DNA of 64,000 nt from WHSW01 sp033856255 (GCA_033856255.1 JAWVFH010000042.1:40817-104816), one strand, 5' to 3'. Positions 52,536-61,826 are shown, counted from the stretch's first letter. Program-made: numbers and translations. The notes: generated from the letters alone by a model not told the origin.

Positions 52536-53732
52536 TCAACCCGGCGCGTCGCCCTCGCGCACGAGGAGCTCCGGGCCGAGCTCGCTTGGGCGGCGGTGGC
52601 CGCTGAGGCCGATCGTCAGGTCGAGCTCGGCGAGCACCGAGCGCAGGACCGCGAGTACGCCGGCCTCGCCGCCGAGCGCCAGGCCCCACAGATACGGCCG
52701 GCCGATCGCGACCGCGTCGGCGCCCAGCGCCAGCGCCTTGGCGACGTCGGCGCCGGAGCGCACGCCGCTGTCGAGGAGCACCGCGAGCTCGTCGCCGACC
52801 GCATCGACGACGCCCGGGAGCGCGTCGAGGGCGGCGATCTCGCCGTCGATCTGGCGGCCGCCGTGGTTGGAGACGAGGACGCCGTCGATACCCCGCTCGG
52901 CCGCCATCCGGGCGTCGTCGGGGTGCAGGATGCCCTTGAGCACGATCGGCAGCTCGGTCTCGGCCCGCAGGAACTCGAGGTCGTCCCAGCTGAGCTCGGG
53001 GTTGGAGAACTGGGCCACGAACTGGCCCACGGCGCCCTGCAGGTCCTCCTCGACGGGCTTGTCGAGCAGCGACCGGAAGACCGGGTCGGACGTGTAATTG
53101 GCGATCCCGATCCCATCGAAGAACGGCTGCCAAGCGCCCTGCAGGTCGCGCGGCTTCCAGCCGGGCAGGAAGGTGTCGACGGTGAGCACGATCGCCCCGT
53201 ACCCGGCGCGGTCGGCGCGCTCGACCAGGCTGGCGGCGAGCTCGCGGCTGCGCGGCCAATAGAGCTGGAACCACTTCGGCCCGGCGCCGGCCGCTGCGAC
53301 CTCCTCGAGGGGGAACGAGGAGGCGGTGCTGAGGATCATCGGCAGCCCCACGGCGGCCGCGGCCCGGGCGACGGCGAGCTCGCCGTCGTCGTGGACGATC
53401 GACTGGACGCCGATCGGGGCCAGCAGAAGCGGGGCCGGCATCTCGGTCCCGAGCACGGTCACCCGCAGGTCGCGCTCGGACACGTCGCGCAGCATCCGGG
53501 GCACGATCCGCCAGCGCCGGAACGCCTCCAGGTTGGACCGCATCGTGTCCTCGCGCCCGGCGCCGCCGAACACGTACGAGGTCGCCTTCGGGTCCTCGAG
53601 CGTCTCCTCGACCACCCGCTCGAGCTCAGCGATCGAGACCGGATGCTCGGGCTTGTCGCCGCCGATCCCGCCCAGGAAGATCTCGGCCTGGTAGCCGGCG
53701 AAGGGCGGGCCGTGGGCGGGTGGGTCGCTCAC
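52536..53732 (-). CDS. FMN-dependent alpha-hydroxy-acid oxidizing protein (lactate monooxygenase-like)
   Basis: 398 residues from GTG 53732, overlapping the stop of the upstream monooxygenase gene (GTGA). The FMN oxidase fold is shown by LLLAPIGVQSIVHDDGELAVARAA, LPMILSTASSFPLEEVA and the catalytic SNHGGRQIDG (active-site His and Arg), with LDSGVRSGADVAKALALGA and AVAIGRPYLWG closing the barrel. Members include lactate 2-monooxygenase, lactate oxidase and mandelate dehydrogenase; substrate not known. Coupling to a Baeyer-Villiger-type monooxygenase hints at a ketone or hydroxy-acid oxidation pathway. Confidence 0.92.
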   Translation of the reverse strand: MSDPPAHGPPFAGYQAEIFLGGIGGDKPEHPVSIAELERVVEETLEDPKATSYVFGGAGREDTMRSNLEAFRRWRIVPRMLRDVSERDLRVTVLGTEMPAPLLLAPIGVQSIVHDDGELAVARAAAAVGLPMILSTASSFPLEEVAAAGAGPKWFQLYWPRSRELAASLVERADRAGYGAIVLTVDTFLPGWKPRDLQGAWQPFFDGIGIANYTSDPVFRSLLDKPVEEDLQGAVGQFVAQFSNPELSWDDLEFLRAETELPIVLKGILHPDDARMAAERGIDGVLVSNHGGRQIDGEIAALDALPGVVDAVGDELAVLLDSGVRSGADVAKALALGADAVAIGRPYLWGLALGGEAGVLAVLRSVLAELDLTIGLSGHRRPSELGPELLVREGDAPG

Positions 53733-55195
53733 GAGCGCGAGAACTCCAGCGCCCCGTCCTCGAGGCCGGCGTGACGCAGGGCGAGGATGTCGAGGGCGTA
53801 GTTCTGGTAGAGGCGCCATGGTCGGCGCGAGCCCTGCTTGGGGAACTTGTCGATCGACCGCTGCACGTAGCCGGAGGAGAAGTCGATCATCGGCTCGGGG
53901 CGGATCGCGGGGTCGCGGTTGTGGGGGGTGCAGTAGGCGTAGCCGTGCTCGTCCATGTGGTTGAGCAGCCGGCAGACGTACTCGCACGTGAGGTCGCACT
54001 TCAGCGTCCAGGAGGCGTTCGTGTAGCCGATCGAGATCGCCGCGTTGGGGACGCCCTCGAGCATCATCCCCTTGTAGGCCAGCCGCTCGGGGAAGCTCAC
54101 CTCCTCGCCGTCGACCGTCAGCTCGATGCCGCCGAGCGGCAGCATGTTGAGCCCGGTCGCGGTGACGATCAGATCGGCCTCGAGCTCGGCGCCTGACTCG
54201 AGCAGCAGGCCGCGCTCGGTGAAGGTCTCGATCCGGTCGGTGACGACCGAGGCGCGCCCGGAGCCGAGCGCGTCGAAGAGGTCGCCGTCCGGGACCAGGC
54301 ACATGCGCTGGTCCCAAGGGTTATACGTCGGGGTGAAGTGGGTGTCGATGTCGAAACCGGCCGGCAGCCGGTTCTCGACCCCCTTGCGGATCAGCTTCTT
54401 CGCCAGCTCCGGCCGGCGGCGGCTGAGCTGGAAGCTGAGCATCGTCAGCAGGACGTTCTTCCACTTCAGCAGCGTGTAGGCCATCCGCGGCGGGAGCCAG
54501 CGGCGCAGGACCCTCGCGATCGGGTCGACGCCCGGCAACGACACGACGTAGCTCGGCGAGCGCTGCAGCATCGTCACGTGGGCGGCGGCCTCGGCCATCG
54601 CCGGGACCAGGGTGACCGCGGTCGCGCCACTGCCGATCACGACGACGCGCTTGCCGGCGTACTCGATCTCGTCGCTCCACTGCTGCGGGTGGACGATCTG
54701 ACCCGCGAACCTGTCGGTGCCCTCGAACTCGGGCACGTAACCCTGGTCGTAGTCGTAGTAGCCGCTGCACGAGTGGAGGAAGTTGCACGTGACCTGGAGG
54801 GTCTCGGGCGCGTCGCCGTTCGAGGCGCCGACCTCGACGTCGACGGTCCAGCGCGCGTCGTCGGTCGACCAGCTCGCGGCGACGACTCGGTGGCGGTAGC
54901 GGATGTGGCGGTCGATGCCCTCCTCGCTCGCGGTCTCGCGGACGTAGCTGAGGATCGACGGCCCGTCGGCGATCGCCTTGGCCTCCGTCCAGGGGCGCAG
55001 CGAGTAGCCGAGCGTCAGCATGTCGGAGTCCGAGCGGATCCCGGGGTAGCGGAACAGGTCCCAGGTGCCACCGCTCGCCTCACGCGCCTCGAGGATCGCG
55101 TACGTCTTGCCCGGGCACTCGGTCTGCAGATGATGGGCGGCCCCGATCCCGGAGAGGCCGGCGCCGACGATCAGGACGTCGAAGTGCTCGGGCAT
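53729..55195 (-). CDS. Baeyer-Villiger-type flavin monooxygenase
   Basis: 488 residues. The N-terminal FAD site is LIVGAGLSGIGAAHHL, the NADPH site VVVIGSGATAVTLVPAMA, and between them is FAGQIVHPQQW, a match to the BVMO fingerprint FxGxxxHxxxW. WDLFRYPGIRSDSDM is conserved in this branch, which also includes EthA-like activators. Predicted to insert oxygen into a ketone using NADPH and O2. TAACCT six bases before ATG 55195 suggests a leaderless start. Its stop is overlapped by the hydroxy-acid oxidase start. Confidence 0.93.
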   Translation of the reverse strand: MPEHFDVLIVGAGLSGIGAAHHLQTECPGKTYAILEAREASGGTWDLFRYPGIRSDSDMLTLGYSLRPWTEAKAIADGPSILSYVRETASEEGIDRHIRYRHRVVAASWSTDDARWTVDVEVGASNGDAPETLQVTCNFLHSCSGYYDYDQGYVPEFEGTDRFAGQIVHPQQWSDEIEYAGKRVVVIGSGATAVTLVPAMAEAAAHVTMLQRSPSYVVSLPGVDPIARVLRRWLPPRMAYTLLKWKNVLLTMLSFQLSRRRPELAKKLIRKGVENRLPAGFDIDTHFTPTYNPWDQRMCLVPDGDLFDALGSGRASVVTDRIETFTERGLLLESGAELEADLIVTATGLNMLPLGGIELTVDGEEVSFPERLAYKGMMLEGVPNAAISIGYTNASWTLKCDLTCEYVCRLLNHMDEHGYAYCTPHNRDPAIRPEPMIDFSSGYVQRSIDKFPKQGSRRPWRLYQNYALDILALRHAGLEDGALEFSRS

Positions 55196-55214
55196 TCGCC
55201 CAGGTTAGAGCGGC

Positions 55215-55346
55215 TCAGCCACCCACGCCCGGGTTCTTCGTCGAGCTCGAGGGCTCGGTCGTCGTCGAGCTCGAATCATCACCGCCGCAAGCGGTGATGA
55301 AGAGCGCCGCTACGGCAGCCAAGGCCGCAGAACGAAGGCGATTCAC
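55215..55346 (-). CDS. Tiny lipoprotein (43 residues)
   Basis: GTG 55346 to TGA 55215. The basic start MNRLRSAALAAVAALFITAC contains a lipobox with Cys20, followed by GGDDSSSTTTEPSSSTKN, a Ser/Thr linker typical of exported lipoproteins, and ends at GVGG. There is no room for a folded domain. It could be a genuine small lipoprotein or the remnant of a longer one. TAACCT ends six bases before the start and overlaps the divergent lipase promoter. Confidence 0.55.
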   Translation of the reverse strand: MNRLRSAALAAVAALFITACGGDDSSSTTTEPSSSTKNPGVGG

Positions 55347-55368
55347 CAGCCGAGGTTATAGTCGCGCG
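55347..55368. promoter_or_regulatory. Overlapping divergent leaderless promoters in 22 bp
   Basis: The minus box TAACCT (55353-55358) and plus box TATAGT (55357-55362) overlap by two bases. Each ends six bases from its start codon. Confidence 0.5.
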
Positions 55369-56178
55369 ATGTCGGCCAGCGACTTCGAGATCGATGGCAC
55401 CCGCGGGCGGATCGTGGTCCACCGGTGGGACGTCGGTGAGCCGCGATACGTCGTGCTGCTCTCGCACGGCTACGGCGAGCACGCGCGTCGTTACGACCAC
55501 GTCGCGGCGCGCCTCAACGAGGACGGCGCCGTCGTCTACGCGCCGGACCACTACGGGCACGGCCGGTCGGACGGCGAGCGGGCGCTCGCGGAGGATCTGG
55601 ACGGCGCGGTTGCGGACCTCCACCTGGTCGCCGAGCGCGCCGCGGCGGACAACCCGGGGCTGCCGACGGCGCTGATCGGGCACTCGATGGGGGGCCTGAT
55701 CGCCGCGCGCTATGCCCAGAGCCACGGCGGCGAGCTGGCCGCCCTGGTCCTCTCAGGGCCGGTGGTGGGCGGCAATCCGGCGCTTCAGGCGCTCGCCGAG
55801 ATGGACCCGATCCCCGATGTGCCGATCGACCCGGCGGTGCTGTCGCGCGACCCGGCGGTCGGCGAGGCCTATGCCGCAGACCCGCTCGTCTACCACGGTC
55901 CGTTCCGCCGCGAGACGCTGCTCGGCATGGGCGCGGCGACCGCAGCCTTCGCCGAGGGCGGCACGTTCGGCGACCTGCCGACCCTGTGGATTCACGGCGA
56001 GGAGGACCAGCTCGTACCGGTCGCGAACACGCGGCCGGCGATCGAGGCCGCCCGCGGCACGCACTTCGAGCAGAAGATCTACCCCGGCGCCCGCCACGAG
56101 ATCTTCAACGAGACCAACAGCGACGAGGTCCTCGACGATGTCGTCGACTTCCTCGGCCGTAACGTCAGCGCGACTTAA
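55369..56178 (+). CDS. Alpha/beta hydrolase (monoacylglycerol lipase-like)
   Basis: 269 residues without signal peptide. LLSHGYGEHARRYDHVA is the oxyanion segment typical of monoacylglycerol lipase/lysophospholipase-like hydrolases, GHSMGGLIAARYA carries the nucleophile Ser, HGEEDQLVP the acid and ARHEIFNE the catalytic His. Likely hydrolyses short acylglycerols in the cytoplasm. An upstream in-frame start at 55294 overlaps the tiny lipoprotein gene; ATG 55369 fits the leaderless box. tRNA-Ser(GCT) follows in the opposite direction. Confidence 0.92.
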   Translation: MSASDFEIDGTRGRIVVHRWDVGEPRYVVLLSHGYGEHARRYDHVAARLNEDGAVVYAPDHYGHGRSDGERALAEDLDGAVADLHLVAERAAADNPGLPTALIGHSMGGLIAARYAQSHGGELAALVLSGPVVGGNPALQALAEMDPIPDVPIDPAVLSRDPAVGEAYAADPLVYHGPFRRETLLGMGAATAAFAEGGTFGDLPTLWIHGEEDQLVPVANTRPAIEAARGTHFEQKIYPGARHEIFNETNSDEVLDDVVDFLGRNVSAT

Positions 56179-56267
56179 CGGAGAGGGCGGGATTCGAACC
56201 CGCGAGAGAGCTTGCGCCCCCTACTCGCTTAGCAGGCGAGTGCCTTCAGCCACTCGGCCACCTCTCC
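56179..56267 (-). tRNA. tRNA-Ser (GCT)
   Basis: 89 nucleotides with GGAGAGG/CCTCTCC acceptor, a long variable arm, anticodon loop CTGCTAA (GCT) and T-loop TTCGAAT. CCA not encoded. Reads AGC/AGU codons. Confidence 0.97.
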
Positions 56268-56307
56268 TGGGGGAACTGCGGTCAGTCTAGATACGCTCGC
56301 CCGCGCT

Positions 56308-57537
56308 GTGAACCTGCCCCCGGAGATCGATCGCGAGGAGCTGAAGGCGCGCTACGACGCCGCCTTCGCCGGCGTCGCGCCGCCGTTCGCGTTCGTCGAT
56401 CTCGACGCGATGCGCCGCAACGCGGCCGCGATGGTCGCCCAGGCCGGCGGCCTGCCGATCCGGATCGCCTCGAAGTCGGTGCGATCGACCGCGATCCTGC
56501 GGCGGATCTTCGAGCTCGATCCCGGGTTCAAGGGCATCCTTGCCTTCACCGCCCCCGAAGCGCTGTACCTGGCCGGCGAGGGGTTCGAGGACATCGTCGT
56601 CGCCTACCCCACCGTCGATCGGGCCGCGATCGCCCAGGTCGCGCGGCTCGGCGCCGACGACCCCTCTCGGGCGCCGGTGCTGATGGTCGACGACCGCCCT
56701 CACCTCGACCTGATCGAGGGCGCGATCGGCGGCGGTCCCTCGCGGGTCCGCGTCTGCCTCGACGTCGACGTCTCCTGGTGGCCGCTCGGCGGGCGGATGG
56801 CGCGGATCGGGCCGAAGCGCTCGCCGGTCCACGATCCGGCTCGCGCCGGGCGGATGGCGACCGAGATCGCCGAGCGCCCGGGCACCGAGCTCGCCGGGCT
56901 GATGGCCTACGAGGGCCAGATCGCCGGGGTCGGCGACCGGATCCCGGGCCGGCCGCTGCGGAGCGCGTCGATCCGCTTCATGCAGGCGCGGTCGGAGGCC
57001 GACATCCATCGCCGCCTGCCGCTGATCGTCGAGGCGGTCCGCGAGGCGGCCGGGGAGCTCGGCTTCGTCAACGGCGGCGGCACCGGCAGCCTCGCCCGCA
57101 CCGCCGGCGCCGGGATCGTCACCGAGCTCACCGCGGGGTCGGGCTTCTACGCCCCGGCCCTGTTCGACAACTACCGCTCGCTGGCGCTGGAGCCGGCGGC
57201 GATGTTCTGCCTCTCGGTCGTCCGCCGCCCGGTCGGCGGGATCGCCACCCTGCTCGGCGGCGGCTACCTCGCCTCGGGGGCCGGCGGCCGCGACCGGCTG
57301 CCCGAGCCCTACCTGCCGGGCGGCCTTCGCTTCGATCGCGACGAGGGCGCCGGCGAGGTGCAGACGCCGGTCACGGGCGCGGCGGCGTACCAGCTGCGCG
57401 TCGGCGACCGGGTCTACCTGCGCCACGCGAAGGCGGGCGAGCTCTGCGAGCGCTTCGACTCCCTCTACCTGGTCGAGGAGGGGCGGATCGTCGACCAGGT
57501 GCCGACTTACCGCGGCGAGGGCAAGGCGTTCCTGTAG
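56308..57537 (+). CDS. PLP-dependent alanine racemase-like/D-threonine aldolase-like protein
   Basis: 409 residues from GTG 56308. A fold type III PLP barrel: FAFVDLDAMRRNAAAMVAQA then IRIASKSVRS with the PLP lysine Lys56, and VRVCLDVDVSWWPLGGRMA. GFVNGGGTGSLARTAG is the phosphate loop. The C-terminal beta domain contains RVYLRHAKAGELCERF, as in D-threonine aldolases and D-serine dehydratase-like proteins, where a His and Cys bind metal. Substrate uncertain. The next gene starts four bases after its stop. Confidence 0.85.
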   Translation: MNLPPEIDREELKARYDAAFAGVAPPFAFVDLDAMRRNAAAMVAQAGGLPIRIASKSVRSTAILRRIFELDPGFKGILAFTAPEALYLAGEGFEDIVVAYPTVDRAAIAQVARLGADDPSRAPVLMVDDRPHLDLIEGAIGGGPSRVRVCLDVDVSWWPLGGRMARIGPKRSPVHDPARAGRMATEIAERPGTELAGLMAYEGQIAGVGDRIPGRPLRSASIRFMQARSEADIHRRLPLIVEAVREAAGELGFVNGGGTGSLARTAGAGIVTELTAGSGFYAPALFDNYRSLALEPAAMFCLSVVRRPVGGIATLLGGGYLASGAGGRDRLPEPYLPGGLRFDRDEGAGEVQTPVTGAAAYQLRVGDRVYLRHAKAGELCERFDSLYLVEEGRIVDQVPTYRGEGKAFL

Positions 57538-57541
57538 ACCG

Positions 57542-58840
57542 ATGAGCCGCCCGCCCGACATCCACGCCGCCCTGGAGGCAAAGCGCTGCCCGCCTGAGGC
57601 AGTGATCGACCAGCTGCCCCCGGGAGCGGACGCGATCGTCGGGCTCGGCAACGGCGAGCCGGCGACCGTGATCGACGCGATCGAGGACGGCGCCGAGATG
57701 CTGCGCGACGTCCGCCTGCACCAGATGCTGCCGCTGCGCGACCGCCGCTACATCAACGGCGAGGTCCCCAACCTCCGCCACGTCTCCTGGTTCCTCTCCC
57801 CCCACGACCGCGACGCCTTCCACGCCGGCCACTGCGACCTCGTCCCCAACAACTTCAGCGAGGTGCCGGCGCTGATGCGGGCGACGACGAAGCGCACCGT
57901 CGCGCTCGCCGCCTGCGCGCCGCCGGATCGCCACGGCTACTTCTCGCTCGGCCCGCACGCCGAGTACGTGGCTCCCCTGATCGGTGACGTGCCCTTCTTC
58001 CTCGAGGCGAACCCGCGGCTGCCGCGCACCTTCGGCGAGAACCAGGTCCACGTCAGTCAGGTCGCGGGCTGGTGCGAGGCCGACTACCCGATGGTCGAGG
58101 TGCCGCCGCGCGAGGCGAGCGAGACCGACCGCCGGATCGCCGAGCTGGTCGTCGAGCGGATCGCGGACGGAGCGACGATCCAGGCCGGGATCGGGTCCGT
58201 CCCCGACCAGGTCCTGCACCTGCTCTCCGGCCACCGCGAGCTCGGCGTCCACACGGAGCTGATGAGCGACGGCTTCGTCGACCTGATCGAGGGCGGCGCG
58301 ATCACGGGGACCCGCAAGGCGACCCACCGCAACAAGGTGATCACCACCACCGTCCTCGGCACCAAGCGGCTGCTCGACTTCGTCGCCGACAACGCCGGTG
58401 TCGAGCTGTGGCCGGTCGACTACACGAACGACCCGCGCAACATCGGCCGCGAGCCGCGGATGACCGCGATCAACGCGACGCTGGAGGTCGACTTCCTCGG
58501 CCAGTGCGCCTCCGAGTCACTGGGGACGGACTACTGGTCGTCGAGCGGCGGCCAGGCCGACTACGTGCGCGGCGTGCTCTACGCCGACCACGGGCAGTCG
58601 TTCATCGTCCTTCACTCGACCCCGCACGACGAATCGGTCTCGCGGATCGTCCCCACCCTGCACCCGGGCGCCGCCGTGACCTCGTACAAGAACATCGTCG
58701 ACAAGGTGGTCACCGAGCACGGCGTCGCCGAGCTGCGCGGCCGCTCCATCCGCGAGCGGACGATCCGCCTGATCGAGATCGCGCACCCCAAGTTCCGCGA
58801 CGAGCTGACCGCGAAGGCGCGCGAGTTCGGCTACATCTAG
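57542..58840 (+). CDS. Acetyl-CoA hydrolase/4-hydroxybutyrate CoA-transferase family protein
   Basis: 432 residues. The catalytic Glu of CoA-transferase family I is in HTELMSDG (Glu239). Flanking motifs IQAGIGSVPDQVL and the C-terminal GTDYWSSSGGQADYVRG and PGAAVTSYKNIVDKVV fit the AcH/4-HB CoA-transferase group. It would move CoA between acetyl-CoA and a short carboxylic acid, or hydrolyse the thioester. Four bases downstream of the PLP gene, so the two may form a catabolic unit. It converges on the phospholipase gene with 19 bases between. Confidence 0.93.
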   Translation: MSRPPDIHAALEAKRCPPEAVIDQLPPGADAIVGLGNGEPATVIDAIEDGAEMLRDVRLHQMLPLRDRRYINGEVPNLRHVSWFLSPHDRDAFHAGHCDLVPNNFSEVPALMRATTKRTVALAACAPPDRHGYFSLGPHAEYVAPLIGDVPFFLEANPRLPRTFGENQVHVSQVAGWCEADYPMVEVPPREASETDRRIAELVVERIADGATIQAGIGSVPDQVLHLLSGHRELGVHTELMSDGFVDLIEGGAITGTRKATHRNKVITTTVLGTKRLLDFVADNAGVELWPVDYTNDPRNIGREPRMTAINATLEVDFLGQCASESLGTDYWSSSGGQADYVRGVLYADHGQSFIVLHSTPHDESVSRIVPTLHPGAAVTSYKNIVDKVVTEHGVAELRGRSIRERTIRLIEIAHPKFRDELTAKAREFGYI

Positions 58841-58859
58841 CGCCGGGCGACGCGGGCGG

Positions 58860-60371
58860 TCAGCAGGGTCCGCTCGGGCGCTTGAGCTTGCGCTTGAGCT
58901 TGTCCTGCTTGGGGATCGCCGTCTTCGCCGGCAGCGGGTACGGCGGCGGATCCGACTCCGTGCAGGCCCCGGTGGTGGTGAGCGGCGAGGTGATGCTCGT
59001 GGGCGGCAGCGTCGGGACCGAGTAGTCGGGCTTGGCGGCGAAGTTGAAGGCCTCGACGAGGTCGTCGGTGTTCTTGCGCCGCCACTTGCTCAGGTTCGGG
59101 ATACCTACCTTGAAGCGGCCGTCGAGCAGGCGCAGCACCGAGGTGTGGTCGTAGGTGTTCGAGCTGATCAAACCGCCCTTCGACCAGGGTGAGAGGACGA
59201 TGCAGGGGACGCGGAAGCCGAGACCGACCGGGCCGCGGACGCCCCCGGCCTCGGCAGGCAGGTCCGTCATCGTCAGGAACTCGCCGGCGGTCCCCTCCTT
59301 CGGTACGGGCGGGGCGACGTGGTCGAAGAAGCCGCCGTTCTCGTCGTAGTTGAGGATCACCGCGGTCTTCTTCCAGAGCTTCGGGTTGTTCCAGATCGCC
59401 TGTAGGACCCCGGCGATCCCGTAGGCCCCGGCCGCCGGCGACGTGGAGGCGTGCTCGGACTGGAAGAACGAGATCTGGATGAACGAGACCTGCGGCAGGT
59501 TGTTGGCGCTGATGTCGGCGACGAAGTCGTCGGGATAGGTCGGCTGGATCCCGAGGGCGTTCAGCGCCGGGTCGTTCTTGTAGTTGCTGAAGCAGGTGAA
59601 GATGTTGTCGAACTGGCCCAGCTGCTGGGTGTAGCTCTTCCAGCTGATCCCCTTCTTGGAAAGCCGCTCCGGGTAGGTCTCCCAGGTGAAGTCGCCGATG
59701 AACCCGCTGCCGTCGAACTTCGTCGACAGGGTCGGGCCGCCGCCCTGCCCGTCCTGGCCGAGCCAGGCCGAGATCGCGTAGCTGCGGTTCGGCTGCGTCG
59801 GCCCGAGCACGGAGCAGTGGTAGCGATCGCAGAGCGTGTACTCCTTCGCCAGCTTCCAGTGCAGCGCGATGTCGTCCTTGCGGTAGTAGCCCATCACGCC
59901 CGGCGCCGCCGCGCCGTCGTATTGATCGGGAGCGTGCGCGTTGTAGAACTGGTTGTTCTTGCCGCCGTTGAAGCTCTGGTGCTGGGGCGCCCAGTTGTGG
60001 GTCGGGTCGAACAGGCACTGGCCCTCGGGCGTCTTGCCGTCCAGGTGGAACGGCAGCAGCTTTCCGTTCACCGAGCCCGTACCCGAGTAACCGGGCTGGC
60101 TGAACGCCTGGCGGTTCGTCTTGTCGTCGAAGCCGATCGCGCCGGGGAAGGTGCCGAAGTACTGGTCGAAGGACCGGTTCTCCTGCATGAAGATCACGAA
60201 GTGCTCGATGTCGTCGAGCTTTCCGTAGCACTTCTTCGCCGCCGCGACCGCGTTGGTCATCGAGAGCAGCGGGCTGGCGGCGGCCGCGCCGGCCCCGAGC
60301 GCCGCGCCGGCCTGCAGCAACTCACGCCGAGTCGAGTGTCCGCCCTCGATCAATTTGGCCTCCTGCCTCAC
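58860..60371 (-). CDS. Tat-exported phospholipase C/phosphoesterase
   Basis: 503 residues from GTG 60371 (TAGAGT eight bases upstream). A twin-arginine signal (STRRELLQAGAALGAG, Arg15-Arg16) leads to a PF04185-type domain with intact ENRSFD (64-69), THNW, and NYDENGGFFDHVAPP carrying the DE and DHV metal-binding residues. This is the canonical non-haemolytic phospholipase C arrangement and contrasts with the degenerate paralogue in the pst operon. It should hydrolyse phospholipid head groups outside the cell, releasing phosphate esters. C-terminus Lys/Pro-rich. Confidence 0.93.
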   Translation of the reverse strand: MRQEAKLIEGGHSTRRELLQAGAALGAGAAAASPLLSMTNAVAAAKKCYGKLDDIEHFVIFMQENRSFDQYFGTFPGAIGFDDKTNRQAFSQPGYSGTGSVNGKLLPFHLDGKTPEGQCLFDPTHNWAPQHQSFNGGKNNQFYNAHAPDQYDGAAAPGVMGYYRKDDIALHWKLAKEYTLCDRYHCSVLGPTQPNRSYAISAWLGQDGQGGGPTLSTKFDGSGFIGDFTWETYPERLSKKGISWKSYTQQLGQFDNIFTCFSNYKNDPALNALGIQPTYPDDFVADISANNLPQVSFIQISFFQSEHASTSPAAGAYGIAGVLQAIWNNPKLWKKTAVILNYDENGGFFDHVAPPVPKEGTAGEFLTMTDLPAEAGGVRGPVGLGFRVPCIVLSPWSKGGLISSNTYDHTSVLRLLDGRFKVGIPNLSKWRRKNTDDLVEAFNFAAKPDYSVPTLPPTSITSPLTTTGACTESDPPPYPLPAKTAIPKQDKLKRKLKRPSGPC

Positions 60372-60382
60372 CGGGAGCGACT

Positions 60383-61684
60383 CTATCCGAGAACGCGGTC
60401 CGTGTACACGTTCGCGAAACGCCGCTCCGGGTCGAGGCGGTCGCGCACGGCGAGGAACTCCCTCCAGCGCGGATAGCGGGGCGCGAGGCTCTCGGCGTCC
60501 TGGAAGTGGCGCTTGCCCCAGTGGGGCCGCCCGCCGTAGGAGTCCATGATCTCCTCGACGCCGCGGAAGTAGGGCTGCCAGTCGAGCTTGCGGTCCTGGT
60601 GCACGGCGATGTAACAGACGTCGCGGGCGTGGGCGGCGCTGAGCAGGACGTCATCGGCGGCGGCGAAGCGGACCTCGATCGGATAGGCGACGCGGTGCTC
60701 CGGGCGGGCGACCAGCTGCAACACCCGGCGCACCGCCTCCGGCGCATGCTCGCGCGGGATCCCGTACTCCATCTCGGTGAACTTGATCCGCCGCTCGGAG
60801 GCGAAGACCCGGTAGCTGCGGTCGACCTTGGTCGACCGCCCGGTGCCCGCCGCCGCCAGCCGCGCCAGGCGCGGGACCTGGGAGGGGAGGTGGCGGCCGG
60901 CGAGCGCGAACGCCTGCCCGACCCAGTTCTCGAGCATCACCTCCTGGGCGTAGACGGCGGCGCGGGAGCGCGGCCGCGGCGGCCCAACCGTGCGCCGGCT
61001 CTCGCGGCAGAGAGCCGTCCGCGTGTGAGGGAAGACGTAGAACTCGAAGTGGTCGCAGCCCGCGTTGAGCTCGTCGAGCCGGCCGAGGACGTCGTCCAGC
61101 GGCCGCGGGCTGTCGAGCCGGTCGAGCGTGAAGGCGGGGACGGCGCGAATCGTCGCGGCGTAGATCAGGCCCAGCGACCCGAGGCCGATCCGAGCCGCGG
61201 CGAGTTCGGCGGGCCGCTCGCCGGCCGAGATCTCGAGCGAGCTGCCGTCGGCGAGCACCATGTCGACCGCCTCGATCTGGGCCGAGATGCTGCGCAGGCG
61301 AGCGCCGGTCCCGTGGGTGCCGGTGGCGATCGACCCGGCGAGCGTCTGGTGATCGATGTCGCCGAGGTTCTCGAACGCGAGGCCGAACCCGTCCAGCTTG
61401 CGGTTCAGGTCCGCGAGCACGATCCCCGCCTCGACCTTGACCAGGCCGGCCTCGCGGTCGACCGAGAGCACCCTGTCGAGCCGGTCGCAGCGGACCATCA
61501 CCCCGTCGGTGAGCGCGACATCGGAGAACGAGTGGCCCGAGCCGTGGGCGCGGACCGTGAGCCCTCGCTCGGCCGCCGCGCCGACGATCTCGGCCAGCTG
61601 CTCCCTGGTCCTTGGCCGCTCGATCGCGACGGGCGAGCAACGCTGATCACCCGCCCAGTTGTGCCATCTCGCGGACGCTGCCAT
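60383..61684 (-). CDS. FAD-linked oxidase, D-arabinono-1,4-lactone/L-gulonolactone oxidase type
   Basis: 433 residues from ATG 61684 (TACTCT seven bases upstream); a GTG at 61705 is in frame but lacks such a box. The FAD-binding PCMH domain has RAHGSGHSFSDVALTDG, where the GHS His may bind FAD covalently, and SIATGTHGTG. The C-terminal ALO domain ends HWGKRHFQDAE and RFANVYTDRVLG. It oxidises an aldonolactone or related sugar acid with O2. It sits 11 bases upstream of the phospholipase gene in the same direction. Confidence 0.92.
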   Translation of the reverse strand: MAASARWHNWAGDQRCSPVAIERPRTREQLAEIVGAAAERGLTVRAHGSGHSFSDVALTDGVMVRCDRLDRVLSVDREAGLVKVEAGIVLADLNRKLDGFGLAFENLGDIDHQTLAGSIATGTHGTGARLRSISAQIEAVDMVLADGSSLEISAGERPAELAAARIGLGSLGLIYAATIRAVPAFTLDRLDSPRPLDDVLGRLDELNAGCDHFEFYVFPHTRTALCRESRRTVGPPRPRSRAAVYAQEVMLENWVGQAFALAGRHLPSQVPRLARLAAAGTGRSTKVDRSYRVFASERRIKFTEMEYGIPREHAPEAVRRVLQLVARPEHRVAYPIEVRFAAADDVLLSAAHARDVCYIAVHQDRKLDWQPYFRGVEEIMDSYGGRPHWGKRHFQDAESLAPRYPRWREFLAVRDRLDPERRFANVYTDRVLG

Positions 61685-61719
61685 CGGGGTCAGAGTATTC
61701 GTCACACTGAGCCGATCCC

Positions 61720-61808
61720 GGAGGGGTGGCAGAGCGGTTGAATGCGGCAGCCTTGAAAGCTGTTGACCGGGTTCACTCGGTCCGTGGGTTCGAATCCCAC
61801 CCCCTCCG
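61720..61808 (+). tRNA. tRNA-Ser (TGA)
   Basis: 89 nucleotides, acceptor GGAGGGG/CCCCTCC, anticodon loop CTTGAAA (TGA), long variable arm and T-loop TTCGAAT. Reads UCN codons. CCA not encoded. A GCGGGTCC...GGACCCGC hairpin (61812-61846) follows and could be its terminator. Confidence 0.97.
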
Positions 61809-61826
61809 TTCGCGGGTCCCGGGGGG

